A DNA stretch of 15,126 nt from Bacteroidales bacterium (GTDB lineage Bacteria > Bacteroidota > Bacteroidia > Bacteroidales > NBLH01). Positions 1 through 6,082 of the stretch are shown piece after piece. Where the stretch lies: the NCBI GenBank assembly GCA_021647685.1, contig JAKIUH010000057.1, positions 1 through 15,126 of the forward strand. Reading direction: 5' to 3'. The position numbers and the translations under genes were made by a program. Positions within the stretch are counted from its first letter, which is position 1, and the number at the start of each line of letters is the position of its first letter. The notes under the pieces were generated by a model. It saw only the letters and a program-made list of their open reading frames with translations, had not been told where the DNA came from and did not search any database.

Positions 1-2
1 AT

Positions 3-722
3 ATAATCACAGAGTTAATATCCGATTTGATTGAAAAAGACCTTGCAGGAATAGGAATTGGTGTACCAAGCCTTGTAGATAGAGAAAAAGGGGTTATTTA
101 TCACGTTCAAAACATTCCATCCTGGAAAAATGTTCCTTTGGCAAATATTCTTCAAAAAAGATTTGATGTTCCTGTGTTCCTGGATAACGATGCAAACTGC
201 TTTGCCTTAGGCGAATACCGCTTTGGAGCGGGTCAAGGATGTGAAAATTTTGTGGGTTTAACGCTTGGAACAGGAATGGGAGCAGGCATAATCACCGAAG
301 GACATTTGCTTAAAGATGCTAATTGCGGCTCGGGAGAGTTTGGTTCAATTCCTTATCTTGAAAGCATATACGAAGATTATTGTAGTGGAAAATTTTTTAA
401 GACCTACTATCATGAAAACGGTGAACATTTGTATAAAAAAGCAGAGAAAGGAGACGCAGATGCATTAAAAGCATTTGATGAGTTTGGAAAACATCTTGGA
501 AATGCGATTAAAACAATAATGTTTGCTGTTGACCCCAATAAAATTATAATAGGTGGTTCTGTTGCTTCTTCAAAAAAGTTCTTTGAAAAATCACTTTATA
601 ATACTTTAAAAACTTTTCCTTATCCCGAATCATTAGAAAAAATGGAGATTATATTTACAAAAACGCCTAATATTGCTATATTTGGTGCAGCTTCGCTTGT
701 TTACGACAGAGTTAAAGTGTAG
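3..722 (+). CDS. ROK-family sugar kinase, 5' end outside window
   Basis: This is the C-terminal ~240 residues of a ROK-family (repressor/ORF/kinase) sugar kinase, expected to phosphorylate a hexose or amino sugar with ATP in the cytoplasm. The frame is open to the left edge. Comparison with the next gene shows that about 50 N-terminal residues, including the phosphate-1 loop, lie outside, so the TTG at 27 is an internal codon and not a start. Visible motifs are GIGVPSLVD, the catalytic-base motif DNDANCFALGE, the glycine-rich ATP loop LGTGMGAGI, and CGSGEFGS. The CxCGxxGC zinc motif of many ROK proteins is absent; a DYCSG segment sits in its place. No N-terminal helix-turn-helix can be judged because the start is missing. 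It ends with TAG, 59 bp before a close paralogue. Kinase family is secure; the substrate (glucose, GlcNAc or another) cannot be read from the sequence. Confidence 0.88.
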   Translation: MITELISDLIEKDLAGIGIGVPSLVDREKGVIYHVQNIPSWKNVPLANILQKRFDVPVFLDNDANCFALGEYRFGAGQGCENFVGLTLGTGMGAGIITEGHLLKDANCGSGEFGSIPYLESIYEDYCSGKFFKTYYHENGEHLYKKAEKGDADALKAFDEFGKHLGNAIKTIMFAVDPNKIIIGGSVASSKKFFEKSLYNTLKTFPYPESLEKMEIIFTKTPNIAIFGAASLVYDRVKV

Positions 723-729
723 CACTATG

Positions 730-755
730 ATTAAACAATAAACAAATTGTTTAAT
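730..755 (+). other. AT-rich 9-bp inverted repeat between the ROK genes
   Basis: ATTAAACAA at 730-738 is a perfect inverted repeat of TTGTTTAAT at 747-755, with an 8-nt loop, starting 7 nt after the stop codon of the first ROK gene. No proper U-run follows, so it is a poor intrinsic terminator. It could be an operator, an mRNA-stabilising hairpin, or chance in AT-rich DNA. Confidence 0.4.
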
Positions 756-781
756 TCTATAAAAAAACCAAAAACAATATT

Positions 782-1657
782 ATGGAAAAAATTAAAAACA
801 GTGCAATAATTGGCGTATCGCTGGGTGGAAAAAAACTTTTAGCAGGAAAAGTAAATAATGGAAATTTAATCAAAAGCAATTCATACATCATCAATAATAA
901 GGGCACGGAAGAAGAAGTTTTGAGCGATGTAATTAACTCTATATCGGATGTTTATGATGATGAAACGGCAGGAATAGGAATCGGGGTGCCAAGTCTGGTA
1001 GATGTAAATCAAGGAATTGTATATAAAGTGCAAAAGATACCCGCTTGGCGCGAAGTTCATTTAAAAGAAATATTGGAGAGCCGTTTTGGTGTTCCTGTTT
1101 ATGTGAATAATGATGCAAACTGTTTTGCAGTAGGCGAAAAATATTTTGGACAAGCAGTAGAATATGAAAACGTAGTGGGTTTGATTTTGGGTGCCGGTGT
1201 AGGAGCAGGAATAATTTTCAAAGGACATTTATATTCCGGTACCAATTGCGGTGCTGGTGAATACGGCTCTGTTCCTTATCGCGACCATGATTTTGAATAT
1301 TATTGTTCCGAAAGTTATTTTGAAGAAAAATACGGTATTAAATTCGATGTTTTACTTAAAAGAGCCGGCAAAAAAGACAAAATTGCTTTAGCAATATTTG
1401 AACAATACGGTTTTGATTTGGGTAACTTAATTAAGGTGATTCTTTTTACGAGCGACCCTGAGATTATTATTCTTGGAGGCTCTATATCAAAAGCTTTTCC
1501 TTTTTTTGAAAAATTCATGTGGGAAAAAATCCGAACATTTATTTACAAACACAGTATTAAAAAATTAAAAATTAAACTGTCTGAAAAAGCAGATATTGCC
1601 ATACTGGGAGCAGCAGCTTTATACATCGACGGACAAAATATAGAAATTAAAAAATAA
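782..1657 (+). CDS. ROK-family sugar kinase paralogue (second of tandem pair)
   Basis: A complete 291-residue ROK-family protein, about the usual length for a ROK sugar kinase, with no DNA-binding N-terminal extension. It aligns along its length with the upstream gene (GIGVPSLVD, NNDANCFAVGE, CGAGEYGS, YYCSE), so the two arose by tandem duplication. The catalytic-base Asp is at residue 111. Two ATP-site motifs are degenerate: the phosphate-1 loop reads GVSLGGKK near residues 11-18, where the family usually has GxDxGGTK/N, and the second loop reads LGAGVGAGI near 136-144, where the sister has GTG. The zinc-site Cys cluster is absent. It starts at ATG 782 and is followed by an 8-bp repeat array and the NagB/PIG-L fusion, which suggests amino-sugar metabolism. 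It may be a kinase with altered nucleotide binding or a sugar-sensing pseudo-kinase. Confidence 0.88.
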   Translation: MEKIKNSAIIGVSLGGKKLLAGKVNNGNLIKSNSYIINNKGTEEEVLSDVINSISDVYDDETAGIGIGVPSLVDVNQGIVYKVQKIPAWREVHLKEILESRFGVPVYVNNDANCFAVGEKYFGQAVEYENVVGLILGAGVGAGIIFKGHLYSGTNCGAGEYGSVPYRDHDFEYYCSESYFEEKYGIKFDVLLKRAGKKDKIALAIFEQYGFDLGNLIKVILFTSDPEIIILGGSISKAFPFFEKFMWEKIRTFIYKHSIKKLKIKLSEKADIAILGAAALYIDGQNIEIKK

Positions 1658-1664
1658 AGTTGAT

Positions 1665-1749
1665 TTAATGGTGTAATGAATTAATGATATAATGATTTAA
1701 TGGTGTAATGATATAACAATTTAGCAATATAACAATATAACAATTTAAC
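1665..1749 (+). repeat. Degenerate 8-bp tandem repeat array, ten units
   Basis: Ten contiguous 8-bp units run from 1665 to 1744 in strict register with consensus NTAAYRRT. Units 1-6 are of the type NTAATGRW (TTAATGGT, GTAATGAA, TTAATGAT, ATAATGAT, TTAATGGT, GTAATGAT). Units 7-10 are of the type WTARCAAT (ATAACAAT, TTAGCAAT, ATAACAAT, ATAACAAT). A partial unit TTAAC follows at 1745-1749. A 19-bp exact repeat (1661-1679 and 1693-1711, 32 bp or four units apart) points to slippage or unit duplication. The array fills most of the 100-bp gap before the ATG at 1758 and leaves no recognisable -7 box there. Confidence 0.85.
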
Positions 1750-1757
1750 GCAACATT

Positions 1758-3689
1758 ATGACTGAAAAATTGGCAAACTTAAATGTACAAGGTAAACTTG
1801 AACGAAAATATGAAAATTTATACACCAATATTTTTGAAGATTCGGAATCGGCATCTGTTTGGATTGCCGAACAAATTGCGGCACTTATCCGCAATAAATC
1901 AAAACGCGGGGAAACTTGCGTATTAGGATTAGCCACCGGTTCTAGTCCCATAGGTGTGTATAAAGAATTGGTACGGATGCACAAAGAAGAAGGTTTAAGT
2001 TTTAAGAATGTAGTAACTTTTAACTTAGACGAATACTACCCCATGGAACCTAATCGAGTTCAAAGCTACGTATATTTTATGCATGAGCATTTGTTTAATC
2101 ACATCGACATTCCAAAAGAAAACATTAACATACCTGATGGTACAATTGCTGAAAAAGATGTATATCAATTTTGCCAATCCTACGAACAAAAAATATTGTC
2201 CTACGGAGGCATTGATTTACAACTTTTAGGGATTGGGCGTACCGGACATGTAGGTTTTAATGAGCCGGGCTCGGGCATCAACTCTCCTACCCGCTTAATT
2301 TCATTAGATACGATAACCATGTCTGATGCTGCCGGTGATTTTAACGCCATTGAAAATGTACCGCGCAGAGCAATTACTATGGGAGTAGGCACCATCATGG
2401 GTGCAGGTAAAATTTATTTGATGGCTTGGGGCGAGAAAAAAGCCGAAATTATACAGAAAACGGTTGAAGGAGAAATATCGGATTCTATTCCGGCTACTTT
2501 TTTACAAAAACATCCGGATACTGAAATTATTTTAGATAAAGCAGCTGCAAGTGAGCTTACGCGCGAAAAACTTCCCTGGCTGGTAAAAGATTGTGAATGG
2601 GATACACCTTTGATAAAAAAAGCTTCTATTTGGCTCAGCCGGAAACTGAATAAACCGGTTCTTAAATTAATTGATAGAGACTACAACGACAACGGATTAA
2701 GCGATTTATTGGCAAATCATGGTCCGGCATACAATATTAATATTGATGTCTTTAACAAATTACAACACACCATTACCGGCTGGCCTGGAGGAAAACCTAA
2801 TGCCGATGATACTTATCGACCGGAACGTGCCAAACCGCATCCTAAAAAGGTACTGATTTTCAGTCCGCACCCCGATGATGACATGCTGGCAATGGGCGGA
2901 ACACTGATGCGCTTGGTTCAACAAGGACACAAGGTTCATGTTGCATATCAAACTACGGGGAATATTGCGGTTTCGGACGATGATGTAATACGATTTGTTG
3001 ATTTTGCTAATGATTTAAGTGTTGAAAACAATATTGAAACCAAAGAACTCGATAAGATTCGTAAAAAAGTATTAAATTTCTTTAAAAAGAAAAAGCCCGG
3101 AGAAATTGATATTCCCGAGGTACGAAAAATCAAAACACTAATTCGCGAAGGCGAATCAAAATCGGCTTGCCGTTTTGCCGGTATTCCCGAACAAAATATC
3201 CATTTCTTAAAAATGCCTTTTTACGAAACGGGAATGATAAAAAAAGGCTCATTATCCGACAAAGATATTGAACTTGTGGTAAACATTATGCGCGAAATTG
3301 AACCACATCAAATATATGCAGCGGGTGATTTAACAGACCCGCACGGAACACACAGAAAATGTTTAACTGCAGTGAACAAAGCTTTGGAAATTGTAAAAAA
3401 AGATAAATGGGCGAGCTCATGCTGGGTATGGCTTTATCGTGGGGCTTGGCAAGAGTGGGATACTGCCGAAGTTGATATGGCAGTACCAATCAGCCCCGAA
3501 GAATTAACAAAAAAACGCAAAGCAATATTTAAACATCGTACACAAAAAGAGATGCTTTATCCCGGTAATGAAGAAAGAGAAATCTGGCATCATTCTATTG
3601 AAAGAAATAAAGCAACTGCCGAACTCTACAATAAATTAGGCATGGCTGAATACGAAGCCATAGAAGCCTTTGTTCGAAATAAATTTTAA
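1758..3689 (+). CDS. nagB: NagB-like deaminase / PIG-L deacetylase fusion protein
   Basis: A 643-residue two-domain protein of a type known from Bacteroides (BT_0258-like). Residues ~20-270 are glucosamine-6-phosphate deaminase-like: LATGSSP (58-64), FNLDEYY with D91 matching E. coli NagB D72, and TGHVGFNEPGS with H164 and E169 matching H143 and E148. E. coli D141 is replaced by T162. K227/K228 in a GEKKAEI stretch resemble the K208 region. Residues ~360-640 are a PIG-L/LmbE deacetylase-like domain with SPHPDDD (369-375; the common form is HPDDE) and DPHGTH (527-532) as probable zinc site, plus a basic insertion near 430-450. The domains could act in sequence on GlcNAc-6-phosphate (deacetylation, then deamination to fructose-6-phosphate). 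That is inference, and the D-to-T change may mean altered or lost deaminase activity. The ROK kinases upstream fit an amino-sugar pathway. No signal peptide: cytoplasmic. Confidence 0.9.
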   Translation: MTEKLANLNVQGKLERKYENLYTNIFEDSESASVWIAEQIAALIRNKSKRGETCVLGLATGSSPIGVYKELVRMHKEEGLSFKNVVTFNLDEYYPMEPNRVQSYVYFMHEHLFNHIDIPKENINIPDGTIAEKDVYQFCQSYEQKILSYGGIDLQLLGIGRTGHVGFNEPGSGINSPTRLISLDTITMSDAAGDFNAIENVPRRAITMGVGTIMGAGKIYLMAWGEKKAEIIQKTVEGEISDSIPATFLQKHPDTEIILDKAAASELTREKLPWLVKDCEWDTPLIKKASIWLSRKLNKPVLKLIDRDYNDNGLSDLLANHGPAYNINIDVFNKLQHTITGWPGGKPNADDTYRPERAKPHPKKVLIFSPHPDDDMLAMGGTLMRLVQQGHKVHVAYQTTGNIAVSDDDVIRFVDFANDLSVENNIETKELDKIRKKVLNFFKKKKPGEIDIPEVRKIKTLIREGESKSACRFAGIPEQNIHFLKMPFYETGMIKKGSLSDKDIELVVNIMREIEPHQIYAAGDLTDPHGTHRKCLTAVNKALEIVKKDKWASSCWVWLYRGAWQEWDTAEVDMAVPISPEELTKKRKAIFKHRTQKEMLYPGNEEREIWHHSIERNKATAELYNKLGMAEYEAIEAFVRNKF

Positions 3690-3789
3690 TCGGTTGATTC
3701 CCCGGCATATAGTAAGCACATGATTTTTTTAGGTTTTAGGTTTTTAACTTTGCTTTTACTGTGTGCCTTTTTTATTTTAATAAAAATTG

Positions 3790-3797
3790 TATTTTTG
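3790..3797 (+). promoter_or_regulatory. Putative Bacteroidota -7 box for the radical SAM gene
   Basis: TATTTTTG matches the Bacteroidota -7 consensus TAnnTTTG. It lies 25 bp before the TTG start at 3823, so transcription would begin near 3804. No TTTG was found at the expected -33 position; the nearest upstream one (3749-3752) is too far away. The match is therefore partial. Confidence 0.4.
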
Positions 3798-3822
3798 TGT
3801 AATCTAATCAAACAAAGCAATT

Positions 3823-5997
3823 TTGAACAACACAAAAGTACTTTTAATTACTCCTCCCCTAACCCAACTGAATACTCCATATCCGGCTACGGCTTATTTA
3901 AGCGGTTTTTTGAACGGGCAAGACATCAAAACCACACAAGCCGACTTGGGAATTGAGCTGGTATCGGAACTTTTTTCAAAGAAAGGTTTAAAAAATATTT
4001 TTGCCGAAATAAAAAATAGCAATTACAAGCTTTCCGAAAATTCAAACAGAATACTTGCTTTAAAAAATAATTACTTACAAAGCATTACTGATGTTATAGA
4101 CTTTCTGCGCGGCAAAAATGAAAGTTTAATGCACCGCATTTGCTCAAGAAATTTTCTGCCCGAAGCTTCCCGTTTTAATCAAATTAATGATGTGGAATAT
4201 GCTTTTGGCAATATGGGTATTCGTGATAAAGCCCGGTATTTTGCAACTCTCTATATCGAAGATATAGGTGACTTTATCAGAGATACAATCAGCCCTAAAT
4301 TTGAATTTACACGTTATGCAGAACACTTAGGCATGTCGGCTCATACATTCAACGATTTAGAAGAACAGTTGCAAACAGAACCGGATTATGTTGATAAAAT
4401 AATGCTATATTTATTAGCAATAAAAATAGAAGAAACAAAGCCTGATATTATTGGTTTTTCAATTCCCTTTCCGGGAAATTTGTTTGGGGCATTACGCTGT
4501 GGTCAATACATCAAAAAATTCCATCCGGAAATAAAGATTGTTTTTGGTGGAGGATATCCGAGCACTGAATTACGGGATTTATCGGATATCCGAGTATTTG
4601 ATTATACAGATTTTATTGTTCTGGATGACGGAGAGATTCCGCTCTTGCAAATTATTCATTTCATGGATAATAAAATTTCACTAAATGAGCTCAAAAGAAC
4701 ATTTATCATTAATAATAAAAAGGTAAAATACATTAATAATCCTTTTGTTAAAGATATTGCCCACGAAAATACCGGAAATCCCGATTATACAGATTTGCCT
4801 TTAGATACCTATTTATCGGTAATTGAAGTAACAAACCCCATGCACCGTCTTTGGACAGATGGCAGATGGAACAAACTCACACTAGCTCATGGTTGTTATT
4901 GGCACAGATGTACATTTTGCGACACAAGCCTTGATTATGTTGGCAGGTTCGAACCGGCAAAGGCAAAAACTATTGTTGATAAAATTGAAAAAATTATCCG
5001 GCAAACCGGTGAAAGCTCTTTTCATTTTACCGATGAAGCAGCACCACCAAATTTATTGGCAGAGGTCTCTTTAGAACTTTTACGAAGAAAAATAAATATT
5101 ACTTGGTGGACGAATATTCGCTTTGAAGCAGGTTTTACTCCCGATTTGGCAAAACTAATAGCAGCATCGGGCTGCATTGCTGTTGCAGGTGGATTGGAGG
5201 TAGCATCCGACCGGCTTTTAAAATTGATTAATAAAGGTGTAAGTTTAAAACAAGTAAGTAAAACCACACGAAATTTGGTAAACGAAGGCATTATGATACA
5301 TGCCTATCTGATGTATGGTTTTCCGACACAAACCGCTCAGGAAACCATTGATGCTCTGGAAGTTGTACGGCAGTTATTTTTTCATGCCCTGATACAATCA
5401 GCCTATTGGCATCTATTTACGGTTACCGTTCACAGTCCTGTAGGTAAAAATCCCGAAAAATTTAAAATTACTATTCCAAAAGGACAGCACGGCAGCTTTG
5501 CCAATAATGATTTACAGCATATTGACACGGCAAACAATCATGAAAAGTTTGGAAACGGACTAAGAAAAGCCCTGTATAATTACATGAACGATATAGGTTT
5601 TGATTTTCATTTGCAAGAATGGTTTGATTTTCCGGTACCGGAAACTTCGGTTGATGAATATCTGATTGACAACTATTTGGATTTACCGGATAAACCGGAT
5701 TATGAAAAATTAAATTACAGACTGTATTATATTGGAAATGATTTCATAGTAAAAAATAACAAAAGAAAAATGCAACTTGTATTTCATACAAAAAACACAA
5801 TTATAAAAATAAAAGATACAACAGAGGTAATTAACTCGATTAGTAAACTGCTTATAAATTTAAGTGATTTTAAAAGTATTAAACTGCTTGATTTTTCAAG
5901 AGATTTTGAAAAACAAACAGGATTCTCTTTTATGATTTTTTTGCAAACAGATAGTTGGCAGAAACTCAAAGATGCCGGACTTGTTTTAATTAAATAA
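3823..5997 (+). CDS. B12-binding-type radical SAM protein with CX4CX2C motif
   Basis: A 724-residue radical SAM enzyme of unknown substrate. The N-terminus (VLLITPPLTQLNTPYPATAY) and the FGGGYPS segment near residue 240 are typical of cobalamin-binding-fold domains preceding radical SAM cores, but no DxHxxG cobalamin-ligand motif is visible. The cluster-binding motif is C358-YWHR-C363-TF-C366, which is CX4CX2C where the family norm is CX3CX2C. Later core elements are FTDEAAPP, WWTNIRFE, AGGLEVASDRLL and YLMYGFPTQT. A C-terminal extension of roughly 200 residues has no recognised domain. The start is TTG at 3823: an in-frame stop at 3805-3807 leaves no upstream ATG, and the next residues match the usual beginning of this family. 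It stands alone between the amino-sugar genes and the TonB receptor, with no RiPP-like precursor beside it. Family call is secure; the reaction is unknown. Confidence 0.85.
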   Translation: MNNTKVLLITPPLTQLNTPYPATAYLSGFLNGQDIKTTQADLGIELVSELFSKKGLKNIFAEIKNSNYKLSENSNRILALKNNYLQSITDVIDFLRGKNESLMHRICSRNFLPEASRFNQINDVEYAFGNMGIRDKARYFATLYIEDIGDFIRDTISPKFEFTRYAEHLGMSAHTFNDLEEQLQTEPDYVDKIMLYLLAIKIEETKPDIIGFSIPFPGNLFGALRCGQYIKKFHPEIKIVFGGGYPSTELRDLSDIRVFDYTDFIVLDDGEIPLLQIIHFMDNKISLNELKRTFIINNKKVKYINNPFVKDIAHENTGNPDYTDLPLDTYLSVIEVTNPMHRLWTDGRWNKLTLAHGCYWHRCTFCDTSLDYVGRFEPAKAKTIVDKIEKIIRQTGESSFHFTDEAAPPNLLAEVSLELLRRKINITWWTNIRFEAGFTPDLAKLIAASGCIAVAGGLEVASDRLLKLINKGVSLKQVSKTTRNLVNEGIMIHAYLMYGFPTQTAQETIDALEVVRQLFFHALIQSAYWHLFTVTVHSPVGKNPEKFKITIPKGQHGSFANNDLQHIDTANNHEKFGNGLRKALYNYMNDIGFDFHLQEWFDFPVPETSVDEYLIDNYLDLPDKPDYEKLNYRLYYIGNDFIVKNNKRKMQLVFHTKNTIIKIKDTTEVINSISKLLINLSDFKSIKLLDFSRDFEKQTGFSFMIFLQTDSWQKLKDAGLVLIK

Positions 5998-6082
5998 TTT
6001 TGAGAAAATAAAAAAAAAGTGTAATTTAACAACGCAGAGTAAATTATTTATAATGTACAGGCTAAATTATAATCAATAAAAG

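Noticed and set aside
27..722. Reading the first ROK gene as a complete 231-residue protein starting at TTG 27
   Set aside because: The frame is open to the left edge and the upstream codons align with the paralogue, so the start is outside the window.
1665..1749. CRISPR array
   Set aside because: The units are 8 bp with no spacers between them.
3690..3730. Terminator after the NagB/PIG-L gene
   Set aside because: Only a 3-bp CGG/CCG stem could be formed and the T-run lies more than 15 bp further on.
3720..3956. 78-residue ORF before the radical SAM gene as a possible RiPP precursor
   Set aside because: It overlaps the first 130 bp of the radical SAM gene in another frame, consists of a hydrophobic low-complexity stretch from T-rich DNA, and shows no leader/core pattern.
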